Shown here: positions 1 through 10,605 of the stretch, piece by piece
Numbering within the stretch: the first letter of the stretch is position 1
How the letters are laid out: each line of letters starts with the position of its first letter
Source of the DNA: Hydractinia symbiolongicarpus
Lineage: Eukaryota > Cnidaria > Hydrozoa > Anthoathecata > Hydractiniidae
Reading direction: 5' to 3'
Assembly (NCBI RefSeq): GCF_029227915.1
Contig: NC_079875.1
Coordinates: 186,001-250,000 of the forward strand
DNA length: 64,000 nt
Position numbers and translations under genes: made by a program
Notes under the pieces: model-generated
Told to the model about the DNA's origin: nothing
Seen by the model: only the letters and a program-made list of their open reading frames with translations
Databases searched by the model: none

Positions 1-36
1 TTGCCGGCGATTAAACTCCTTTTATTCAGCGTTTCA

Positions 37-58
37 TCAAAAATGAAAACATTTTTGA
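37..58 (+). other. Dyad (inverted repeat), representative copy
   Basis: TCAAAAATG at 37-45 and CATTTTTGA at 50-58 are exact reverse complements separated by AAAA, so each strand could form a 9-bp stem with a 4-base loop. The dyad recurs once per monomer. It is perfect in monomers with CATTTTTGA, loses its outer pairs in CATTTTTAA monomers and is interrupted in CATTTCTGA monomers. Confidence 0.7.
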
Positions 59-151
59 AAACTACAAGTCTCATGCGTTTTAGTGGTGAAAAGATAATTT
101 AAAAAACCGTTTTGGAAATGAGTTTACCCACAGGGTACTTTCTTTGTATAC

Positions 152-167
152 ATTCGACTATACGGGC
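152..167 (+). other. CENP-B-box-like motif, representative type A copy
   Basis: The bases ATTCGACTATACGGGC match the essential CENP-B box pattern (TTCG, then A, then CGGG) at every required base, but with three rather than four bases between TTCG and the central A. Aligned without a gap only about six of nine essential bases agree. Copies occur in most type A monomers across the window. Type B monomers have TTTTG in place of ATTCG at the same place. Binding by a CENP-B-like protein is inference only. Confidence 0.45.
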
Positions 168-196
168 CAAGCCCGGGATTTACAGGAAATCGCGGG
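163..196 (+). other. Helically phased CGGG words, representative copy
   Basis: CGGG (or its CAGG variant) begins at 163, 174, 183 and 193, with steps of 11, 9 and 10 bp. The same steps appear in the type B monomer at 568, 579, 588 and 598. The words are separated by AT-richer stretches (ATTTA, AAATCG), so GC and AT alternate roughly once per helical turn over three turns. This is compatible with rotational nucleosome positioning or with arrayed binding sites on one face of the helix. Confidence 0.55.
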
Positions 197-782
197 TTTT
201 CGTGTGCCGGCTATTAAACCACATTCATTAAGCGTCTCATCAAAAATGAAAACATTTCTGAAAACTACAAGACTCATGGGCTTCAGTGGTGAAATAATAG
301 TTTAAAAAATCGTTCGGGAAATGAGTTTACTCCCTGGGTACTCTCTTTGTATACTTTTGACTATACGGCCGAGTCCGGGATTTACGGGAAATCGCAGGTT
401 TTCGTTTGCCGGAGATTAAACTCCTTTTATTCAGCGTCTCATGAAAAATGAAAACATTTTTAAAAACTACAAGACTCATGCGTTTTAGTGGTGAAAAGAT
501 AATTTAAAAAATCGTTTTGGAAATGAGTTTACTCACAGGGTACTTTCTTTGTATACTTTTGACTATACGGGCCGAGTCCGGGATTTACGGGAAATCGCAG
601 GTTTTCGTTTGCCGGCGATTAAACTTCTTTTATTCAGCGTCTCATCAAAAATAAAAACACTTTTGAAAACTACAAGTCTCACGCGTTTTAGTGGTGAAAA
701 AACAATTTCAAAAATCGTTCTGGAAATGAGTTTACTCACAGGGTACTTTCTTTGTAAACATTCGACTATACGGGACAAGCCC

Positions 783-913
783 GGGATTTAGGGAAATCGT
801 GGTATTTCGTTTGCCGGCGATTAAACCTCTAAGCGTCTCATTAAAAATGAAAACATTTTTGGAAACTACAAGTCTCATTCGTTATAGTGGTGCAGAAATA
901 ATTTGAAAAATCG
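783..913 (+). repeat. Rare 'C' monomer variant, shortened copy
   Basis: Monomer segment with GATTTAGGGAAATCGTGG, GTATTTCG, CATTAAAAATG, TTTTTGGAAAC and TGCAGAAATAATTTG in place of the common forms. This copy also lacks about 6 bp (TTCATT) after AAACCTCT near 830, which explains the 196-bp local period. Close relatives lie at 44805, 60217, 61636 and 63866. Confidence 0.75.
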
Positions 914-1138
914 TTCGGGAAATCAGTTTACTCCCTGGGTACTTTCTTTATATACATTCAACTATACGGGCCGAGTCTGGGAGTTACGGGAAGTCGTGGG
1001 TTTTCGTTTGCCGGCGATTAAACTTCTTTTATTCAGCGTCTCATCAAAAATGAGAACACTTTTGAAAACTACAAGTCTCATGCGTTTTAGTGGTGAAAAA
1101 ATAACATAAAAAATCGTTCGGGAAATGAGTTTACTTCC

Positions 1139-3294
1139 TGGGTACTTTCTTTGTATACATTCGACTATACGGGCCAAGCCCGGATTTACGGGAAATCGCG
1201 GGTTTTCGTTTGCCGGGGATTAAACCACTTTCATTAAGCGTCTCATCAAAAATGAAAACATTTCTGAAAACTACAAGTCTCATGCGTTATAGTGGTGAAA
1301 AAATAATTTAAAAAATCGTTCGGGAAATGAGTTTACTCCTTGGGAACTTTTTTTGTATACTTTTGACTATACGGGCCGAGTCTGGGAGTTACGGGAAGTC
1401 GTGGGTTTTTGTTTGCCGGCGATTAAACTTCTTTTATTCAGCGTCTGATCAAAAATGAAAACATTTTTAAAAACTACAAGTCTCATGGGCTTTAGTGGTG
1501 AAATAATAATTTAAAAAACCGTTTTGGAAATGAGTTTACTCACAGGGTACTTTCTTTGTATACATTCGACTATACGGGCCAAGCCTGGGATTTACAGGAA
1601 ATCGCGGGTTTTCGTGTGCCGGCTATTAAACCACATTTATTAAGCGTCTCATCAAAAATGAAAACATTTCTGAAAACTACAAGTCTCATGGCCTTTAGTG
1701 GTGAAATAATAATTTAAAAAATCGTTTGGGAAATGAGTTTACTCCCTGGGTACTTTCTTTGTATACTTTTGACTATACGGGCCGAGTCCGGGATTTGCGG
1801 GAAATCGCAGGTTTTCGTTTGCCGGCTATTAAACCACATTCATTAAGCGTCTCATCAAAAATGAAAACATTTTTGAAAACTACAAGTCTCATGGGCTTTA
1901 GTGGTGAAATAATAATATAAAAAATCGTTCGGGAAATGAGTTTACTCCCTGGGTACTTTCTTTGTATACTTTTGACTATACGGGCCGAGTCTGGGAGTTA
2001 CGGGAAGTCGTGGGTTTTCGTTTGCCGGCGATTAAACTTCTTTTATTCAGCGTCTCATCAAAAATGAAAACATTTTTGAAAACTACAAGTCTCATGGGCT
2101 TTAGTGGTGAAATAATAATATAAAAAATCGTTCGGGAAAAGAGTTTACTCCCTGGGTACTTTCTTTGTATACTTTTGACTATACGGGCCGAGTCCGGGAT
2201 TTACGGGAAATCGCAGGTTTTCGTTTGCCGGCGATTAAACTCCTTTTATTCAGCGTCTCATCAAAAATGAAAACATTTTTGAAAACTACAAGTCTCATGC
2301 GTTTTAGTGGTGAAAAAATAACATAAAAAATCGTTCGGGAAATGAGTTTACTTCCTGGGTACTTTCTTCGTATACTTTTGACTATACGGGCCGAGTCCGG
2401 GGTTTACGGGAAATGGCGGGTTTTGGTTTGCCGGCGACTAAACTTCTTTTAATCAGCGTCTCATCAAAAATAAAAACATTTTTAAAAACTACAAGTCTCA
2501 TGCGTTTTAGTGGTAAAAAGATAATTTAAAAAATCGTTTTGGAAATGAGTTTACTCACAGGGTACTTTCTTTGTATACATTCGACTATACGGGCCAAGCC
2601 CGGATTTACGGGAAATCGCGGGTTTTCGTTTGCCGGGGATTAAACCACTTTCATTAAGCGTCTCATCAAAAATGAAAACATTTCTGAAAACTACAAGTCT
2701 CAAGGGTTTTTAAGTGGTGAAAAAATAATTTAAAAAATCGTTCGGGAAATGAGTTTACTCCTTGGGAACTTTTTTTGTATACTTTTGACTATACGGGCCG
2801 AGTCTGGGAGTTACGGGAAGTCGTGGGTTTTTGTTTGCCGGCGATTAAACTTCTTTTATTCAGCGTCTCATCAAAAATGAAAACATTTTTAAAAACTACA
2901 AGTCTCATGGGCTTTAGTGGTGAAATAATAATTTAAAAAACCGTTTTGGAAATGAGTTTACTCACAGGGTACTTTCTTTGTATACATTCGACTATACGGG
3001 CCAAGCCTGGGATTTACAGGAAATCGCGGGTTTTCGTGTGCCGGCTATTAAACCACATTTATTAAGCGTCTCATCAAAAATGAAAACATTTCTGAAAACT
3101 ACAAGTCTCATGGCCTTTAGTGGTGAAATAATAATTTAAAAAATCGTTTGGGAAATGAGTTTACTCCCTGGGTACTTTCTTTGTATACTTTTGACTATAC
3201 GGGCCGAGTCCGGGATTTGCGGGAAATCGCAGGTTTTCGTTTGCCGGCTATTAAACCACATTCATTAAGCGTCTCATCAAAAATGAAAACATTT
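1139..3294 (+). repeat. 7-monomer spaced duplication (1420-1422 bp)
   Basis: About 1139-1872 matches 2559-3294 at an offset of 1420 bp, then 1422 bp after a 2-bp insertion in the second copy (CAAGGGTTTTTAAGTGG near 2701 against CATGCGTTATAGTGG near 1281). Both copies share the unusual GGGAACTTTTTTTG at 1342 and 2764. The match fades near 1872, where ATTTTTG faces ATTTCTG. Confidence 0.75.
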
Positions 3295-4998
3295 CTGAAA
3301 ACTACAAGACTCATGGGCTTCAGTGGTGAAATAATAGTTTAAAAAATCGTTCGGGAAATGAGTTTACTCCCTGGGTACTCTCTTTGTATACTTTTGATTA
3401 TACGGGCCGAGTCCGGGGTTTACGGAAAATCGCGGGTTTTGGTTTGCCGGCGACTAAACTTCTTTTAATCAGCGTCTCATCAAAAATGAAAACATTTTTA
3501 AAAACTACAAGTCTCATGCGTTTTAGTGGTAAAAAGATAATTTAAAAAATCGTTTTGGAAATGAGTTTACTAACAGGGTACTTTCTTTGTATACATTCGA
3601 CTATACGGGCCAAGCCCGGATTTACGGAAATCGCGGGTTTTCGTTTGCCGGGGATTAAACCACTTTCATTAAGCGTCTCATCAAAAATGAAAACATTTCT
3701 GAAAACTACAAGTCTCATGCGTTTTAGTGGTGAAAAAATAATTTAAAAAATCGTTCGGGAAATGAATTTACTAGTTGGGAACTTTCTTTGTATACTTTTG
3801 ACTATACGGGCCGAGTCTGGGAGTTACGGGAAGTCGTGGGTTTTCGTTTGCCGGCGATTAAACTTCTTTTATTCAGCGTCTCATCAAAAATGAAAACATT
3901 TTTGAAAACTACAAGTCTCATGGGCTTTAGTGGTGAAATAATAATATAAAAAATCGTTCGGGAAAAGAGTTTACTCCCTGGGTACTTTCTTTGTATACTT
4001 TTGACTATACGGGCCGAGTCCGGGATTTACGGGAAATCGCAGGTTTTCGTTTGCCGGCGATTAAACTCCTTTTATTCAGCGTCTCATCAAAAATGAAAAC
4101 ATTTTTGAAAACTACAAGTCTCATGCGTTTTAGTGGTGAAAAGATAATTTAAAAAACCGTTTTGGAAATGAGTTTACCCACAGGGTACTTTCTTTGTATA
4201 CATTCGACTATACGGGCCAAGCCTGGGATTTACAGGAAATCGCGGGTTTTCGTGTGCCGGCTATTAAACCACATTCATTAAGCGTCTCATCAAAAATGAA
4301 AACATTTCTGAAAACTACAAGTCCCATGGGCTTTAGTGGTGAAATAATAATTTAAAAAATCGTTTGGGAAATGAGTTTACTCCCTGGGTACTTTCTTTGT
4401 ATACTTTTGACTATACGGGCCGAGTCCGGGATTTGCGGGAAATCGCAGGTTTTCGTTTGCCGGCTATTAAACCACATTCATTAAGCGTCTCATCAAAAAT
4501 GAAAACATTTCTGAAAACTACAAGACTCATGGGCTTCAGTGGTGAAATAATAGTTTAAAAAATCGTTCGGGAAATGAGTTTACTCCCTGGGTACTTTCTT
4601 TATATACATCAAACTATACGGGCCAAGCCCGGGATTTACGGTAAATCGCGGGTTTTCGTTTGCCGGCGATTAAACCACTTTCATTAAGCGTCTCATCAAA
4701 AATGAAAACATTTCTGAAAACTACAAGTCTCATGCATTTTGGTGGTGAAAAGATAATTTAAAAAATCGTTTTGAAAATGAGTTTACTCACAGGGTACTTT
4801 CTTTGTATACATTCGACTATACGGGCCAAGCCCGGGATTTACGGGAAATCGCGGGTTTTCGTTTGCCGGCGATTAAACCACTTTCACTAAACGTCTCATC
4901 AAAAATGAAAACATTTCTGAAAACTACAAGTCTCATGCGTTTTAGTGGTGAAAAAATAATTTAAAAAGTCGTTCGGGAAATGAGTTTACTCCCTGGGT

Positions 4999-6216
4999 AC
5001 TTTCTTTGTATACTTTTGACTATACGGGCCGAGTCCGGGATTTACGGGAAATCGCTGGTTTTCGTTTGTCAGCGATTAAACTTCTTTTATTCAGCGTCTC
5101 ATCAAAAATGAAAACACTTTTGAAAACTACAAGTCTCATACGTTTTAGTGGTGAAAAAATAATATAAAAAATCGTTCGGGAAATGAGTTTACTTCCTGGG
5201 TACTTTCTTCGTATACTTTTGACTATACGGGCCGAGTCAGGGGTTTACGGGAAATGGCGGGTTTTGGTTTGCCGGCGACTAAACTTCTTTTAATCAGCAT
5301 CTCATCAGAAATGAAAACATTTTTGAAAACTACAAGTCTCATGCGTTTTAGTGGTAAAAAGATAATTTAAAAAATCGTTTTAGAAATGAGTTTACTCACA
5401 GGGTACTTTCTTTGTAAACATTCGACTATACGGGCCAAGCCTGGGATTTACGGGAAATCGCGGGTTTTCGTTTGCCGGGGATTAAACCACTTTCATTAAG
5501 CGTCTCATCAAAAATAAAAACATTTCTGAAAACTACAAGTCTCATGCGTTTTAGTGGTGAAAAAATAATTTAAAAAATCGTTCGGGAAATGAGTTTACTC
5601 CTTAGGAACTTTCTTTGTATACTTTTGACTATACGGGCCGAGTCCGGGATTTACGGGAAATCGCTGGTTTTCGTTTGTCAGCGATTAAACTTCTTTTATT
5701 CAGCGTCTCATCAAAAATGAAAACACTTTTGAAAACTACAAGTCTCATACGTTTTAGTGGTGAAAAAATAATATAAAAAATCGTTCGGGAAATGAGTTTA
5801 CTTCCTGGGTACTTTCTTCGTATACTTTTGACTATACGGGCCGAGTCAGGGGTTTACGGGAAATGGCGGGTTTTGGTTTGCCGGCGACTAAACTTCTTTT
5901 AATCAGCATCTCATCAGAAATGAAAACATTTTTGAAAACTACAAGTCTCATGCGTTTTAGTGGTAAAAAGATAATTTGAAAAATCGTTTTAGAAATGAGT
6001 TTACTCACAGGGTACTTTCTTTGTAAACATTCGACTATACGGGCCAAGCCTGGGATTTACGGGAAATCGCGGGTTTTCGTTTGCCGGGGATTAAACCACT
6101 TTCATTAAGCGTCTCATCAAAAATAAAAACATTTCTGAAAACTACAAGTCTCATGCGTTTTAGTGGTGAAAAAATAATTTAAAAAATCGTTCGGGAAATG
6201 AGTTTACTCCTTAGGA
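4999..6216 (+). repeat. Nested 3-monomer tandem duplication (609 bp)
   Basis: 4999-5607 and 5608-6216 are adjacent trimer copies sharing ATCGCTGG, TTTGTCAGCG and AGCATCTCATCAGAAATG. They differ by one base (A in the first, G at 5978). The pair was carried along in the 13-monomer duplication and reappears at about 7638-8855, so the 609-bp event came first. Confidence 0.85.
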
Positions 6217-7637
6217 ACTTTCTTTGTATACTTTTGACTATACGGGCCGAGTCTGGGAGTTACGGGAAGTCGTGGGTTTTCGTTTGCCGGCGATTAAACT
6301 TCTTTTATTCAGCGTATCATCAAAAATGAAAACATTTTTAAAAACTACAAGTCTCATGGGCTTTAGTGGTGAAATAATAATTTAAAAAATCGTTCGGGAA
6401 AAGAGTTTACTCCCTGGGTACTTTCTTTGTATACTTTTGACTATACGGGCCGAGTCCGGGATTTACGGGAAATCGCAGGTTTTCGTTTGCCGGCGATTAA
6501 ACTCCTTTTTTTTAACGTCTCATCAAAAATGAAAACATTTTTGATAACTACAAGTCTCATGGGCTTTAGTGGTGAAAAGATAATTTAAAAAACCGTTTTG
6601 GAAATGAGTTTACTCACAGGGTACTTTCTTTGTATACATTCGACTATACGGGCCAAGCCCCGGATTTACAGGAAATCGCGGGTTTTCGTTTGCCGGCTAT
6701 TAAACCACATTCATTAAGCGTCTCATCAAAAATGAAAACATTTCTGAAAACTACAAGTCTCATGGGCTTTAGTGGTGAAATAATAATTTAGAAAATCGTT
6801 TGGGAAATGAGTTTACTCCCTGGGTACTTTCTTTGTATACTTTTGACTATACGGGCCGAGTCCGGGATTTGCGGGAAATCGCAGGTTTTCGTTTGCCGGC
6901 GATTAAACTCCTTTTATTCAGCGTCTCATCAAAAATGAAAACATTTTTGAAAACTACAAGTCTCATGCGTTTTAGTGGTGAAATAATAATTTAAAAAATC
7001 GTTTGGGAAATGAGTTTACTCCCTGGGTACTTTCTTTGTATACTTTTGACTATACGGGCCGAGTCCGGGATTTGCGGGAAATCGCAGGTTTTCGTTTGCC
7101 GGCTATTAAACCACATTCATTAAGCGTCTCATCAAAAATGAAAACATTTCTGAAAACTACAAGACTCATGGGCTTCAGTGGTGAAATAATAGTTTAAAAA
7201 ATCGTTCGGGAAATGAGTTTACTCCCTGGGTACTTTCTTTATATACATCAAACTATACGGGCCAAGCCCGGGATTTACGGTAAATCGCGGGTTTTCGTTT
7301 GCCGGCGATTAAACCACTTTCATTAAGCGTCTCATCAAAAATGAAAACATTTCTGAAAACTACAAGTCTCATGCATTTTGGTGGTGAAAAGATAATTTAA
7401 AAAATCGTTTTGAAAATGAGTTTACTCACAGGGTACTTTCTTTGTATACATTCGACTATACGGGCCAAGCCCGGGATTTACGGGAAATCGCGGGTTTTCG
7501 TTTGCCGGCGATTAAACCACTTTCACTAAACGTCTCATCAAAAATGAAAACATTTCTGAAAACTACAAGTCTCATGCGTTTTAGTGGTGAAAAAATAATT
7601 TAAAAAGTCGTTCGGGAAATGAGTTTACTCCCTGGGT

Positions 7638-8855
7638 ACTTTCTTTGTATACTTTTGACTATACGGGCCGAGTCCGGGATTTACGGGAAATCGCTGGTTT
7701 TCGTTTGTCAGCGATTAAACTTCTTTTATTCAGCGTCTCATCAAAAATGAAAACACTTTTGAAAACTACAAGTCTCATACGTTTTAGTGGTGAAAAAATA
7801 ATATAAAAAATCGTTCGGGAAATGAGTTTACTTCCTGGGTACTTTCTTCGTATACTTTTGACTATACGGGCCGAGTCAGGGGTTTACGGGAAATGGCGGG
7901 TTTTGGTTTGCCGGCGACTAAACTTCTTTTAATCAGCATCTCATCAGAAATGAAAACATTTTTGAAAACTACAAGTCTCATGCGTTTTAGTGGTAAAAAG
8001 ATAATTTAAAAAATCGTTTTAGAAATGAGTTTACTCACAGGGTACTTTCTTTGTAAACATTCGACTATACGGGCCAAGCCTGGGATTTACGGGAAATCGC
8101 GGGTTTTCGTTTGCCGGGGATTAAACCACTTTCATTAAGCGTCTCATCAAAAATAAAAACATTTCTGAAAACTACAAGTCTCATGCGTTTTAGTGGTGAA
8201 AAAATAATTTAAAAAATCGTTCGGGAAATGAGTTTACTCCTTAGGAACTTTCTTTGTATACTTTTGACTATACGGGCCGAGTCCGGGATTTACGGGAAAT
8301 CGCTGGTTTTCGTTTGTCAGCGATTAAACTTCTTTTATTCAGCGTCTCATCAAAAATGAAAACACTTTTGAAAACTACAAGTCTCATACGTTTTAGTGGT
8401 GAAAAAATAATATAAAAAATCGTTCGGGAAATGAGTTTACTTCCTGGGTACTTTCTTCGTATACTTTTGACTATACGGGCCGAGTCAGGGGTTTACGGGA
8501 AATGGCGGGTTTTGGTTTGCCGGCGACTAAACTTCTTTTAATCAGCATCTCATCAGAAATGAAAACATTTTTGAAAACTACAAGTCTCATGCGTTTTAGT
8601 GGTAAAAAGATAATTTAAAAAATCGTTTTAGAAATGAGTTTACTCACAGGGTACTTTCTTTGTAAACATTCGACTATACGGGCCAAGCCTGGGATTTACG
8701 GGAAATCGCGGGTTTTCGTTTGCCGGGGATTAAACCACTTTCATTAAGCGTCTCATCAAAAATAAAAACATTTCTGAAAACTACAAGTCTCATGCGTTTT
8801 AGTGGTGAAAAAATAATTTAAAAAATCGTTCGGGAAATGAGTTTACTCCTTAGGA
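7638..8855 (+). repeat. Second instance of the nested 3-monomer duplication
   Basis: This is the 4999-6216 trimer pair shifted by 2639 bp. It contains the same marker variants (ATCGCTGG at about 7691 and 8300). It has A at 8617 where the left instance has G at 5978, so the G is probably a later point change in the left copy or a conversion in the right one. Confidence 0.8.
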
Positions 8856-9385
8856 ACTTTCTTTGTATACTTTTGACTATACGGGCCGAGTCTGGGAGTT
8901 ACGGGAAGTCGTGGGTTTTCGTTTGCCGGCGATTAAACTTCTTTTATTCAGCGTATCATCAAAAATGAAAACATTTTTAAAAACTACAAGTCTCATGGGC
9001 TTTAGTGGTGAAATAATAATTTAAAAAATCGTTCGGGAAAAGAGTTTACTCCCTGGGTACTTTCTTTGTATACTTTTGACTATACGGGCCGAGTCCGGGA
9101 TTTACGGGAAATCGCAGGTTTTCGTTTGCCGGCGATTAAACTCCTTTTTTTTAACGTCTCATCAAAAATGAAAACATTTTTGATAACTACAAGTCTCATG
9201 GGCTTTAGTGGTGAAAAGATAATTTAAAAAACCGTTTTGGAAATGAGTTTACTCACAGGGTACTTTCTTTGTATACATTCGACTATACGGGCCAAGCCCC
9301 GGATTTACAGGAAATCGCGGGTTTTCGTTTGCCGGCTATTAAACCACATTCATTAAGCGTCTCATCAAAAATGAAAACATTTCTG

Positions 9386-10605
9386 AAAACTACAAGTCTC
9401 ATGGGCTTTAGTGGTGAAATAATAATTTAGAAAATCGTTTGGGAAATGAGTTTACTCCCTGGGTACTTTCTTTGTATACTTTTGACTATACGGGCCGAGT
9501 CCGGGATTTGCGGGAAATCGCAGGGTTTCGTTTGCCGGCTATTAAACCACATTCATTAAGCGTCTCATCAAAAATGAAAACATTCCTGAAAACTACAAGT
9601 CTCATGGGCTTTAGTGGTGAAATAATAGTTTAAAAAATCGTTCGGGAAATGAGTTTACTCCCTGGGTACTTTCTTTGTATACTTTTGACTATACGGGCCG
9701 AGTCCGGGATTTACGGGAAATCGCAGGTTTTCGTTTGCCGGCGATTAAACTCCTTTTATTCAGCGTCTCATCAAAAATGAAAACATTTTTGAAAACTACA
9801 AGTCTCATGCGTTTTAGTGGTGAAAAGATAATTTAAAAAATCGTTTTGGAAATGAGTTTACTCACAGGGTACTTTCTTTGTATACTTTTGACTATACGGG
9901 CCAAGCCCGGGATTTACGGGAAGTCGCGGGTTTTTTGTTTGCCGGCGATTAAACCACTGTCACTAAGCGTCTTATCAAAAATGAAAACATTTCTAAAAAC
10001 TACAAGTCTCATGGGCTTTAGTGGTGAAATAATAATTTAGAAAATCGTTTGGGAAATGAGTTTACTCCCTGGGTACTTTCTTTGTATACTTTTGACTATA
10101 CGGGCCGAGTCCGGGATTTGCGGGAAATCGCAGGGTTTCGTTTGCCGGCTATTAAACCACATTCATTAAGCGTCTCATCAAAAATGAAAACATTCCTGAA
10201 AACTACAAGTCTCATGGGCTTTAGTGGTGAAATAATAGTTTAAAAAATCGTTCGGGAAATGAGTTTACTCCCTGGGTACTTTCTTTGTATACTTTTGACT
10301 ATACGGGCCGAGTCCGGGATTTACGGGAAATCGCAGGTTTTCGTTTGCCGGCGATTAAACTCCTTTTATTCAGCGTCTCATCAAAAATGAAAACATTTTT
10401 GAAAACTACAAGTCTCATGCGTTTTAGTGGTGAAAAGATAATTTAAAAAATCGTTTTGGAAATGAGTTTACTGACAGGGTACTTTCTTTGTATACTTTTG
10501 ACTATACGGGCCAAGCCCGGGATTTACGGGAAGTCGCGGGTTTTTTGTTTGCCGGCGATTAAACCACTGTCACTAAGCGTCTTATCAAAAATGAAAACAT
10601 TTCTA
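9386..10605 (+). repeat. 3-monomer tandem duplication (610 bp)
   Basis: Copies at 9386-9995 and 9996-10605, with the match running on to about 10623. The extra base over 609 comes from GGGTTTTTTGTTTG in the third monomer. One difference was seen: CTCACAGGG (C at 9863) against CTGACAGGG (G at 10473). The third monomer is a hybrid, with the type B TTTTGAC followed by the type A GGCCAAGCCC. Confidence 0.85.

Larger units (their letters stand above)
4332..9609 (+). repeat. 13-monomer tandem duplication (2639 bp)
   Basis: Copies at 4332-6970 and 6971-9609. Matching starts at 4332/6971, right after a C/T difference, and stays essentially exact to about 6883/9522. The last ~87 bp of each copy differ: the second has CAGGGTTTCG and a CTATTAAACCACATTC ending, the same as the following trimer block. 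I found one private difference in the body: G at 5978 against A at 8617. Near identity implies a recent event. Confidence 0.85.

Noticed and set aside
110-136. CGTTCGGGAAATGAG as a CENP-B box (first such copy near 311)
   Set aside because: TTCG and the central A fit, but the CGGG half is AGTT, leaving only about five of nine essential bases.
551-572. TATA-like words (GTATAC, CTATAC) as promoters
   Set aside because: They occur in every monomer and have no associated transcription unit. GTATAC is a common palindrome here, so calling a promoter would be unsupported.
601-620. TTTTCGTTTGCCGGCG as a second CENP-B box
   Set aside because: TTCG is followed by bases that miss the central A and the CGGG in both ungapped and one-gap alignment, so the match is weak.
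1726-1920. Recurrent 64-codon frame beginning MGNEFTPW
   Set aside because: The same peptide appears dozens of times because it is the monomer translated from ATGAG to the stop in the AT-rich joint. Changes among copies follow DNA variant classes and do not favour silent positions in any obvious way. The minus-strand 65-72 codon frames (for example 40325-40540) are explained in the same way.
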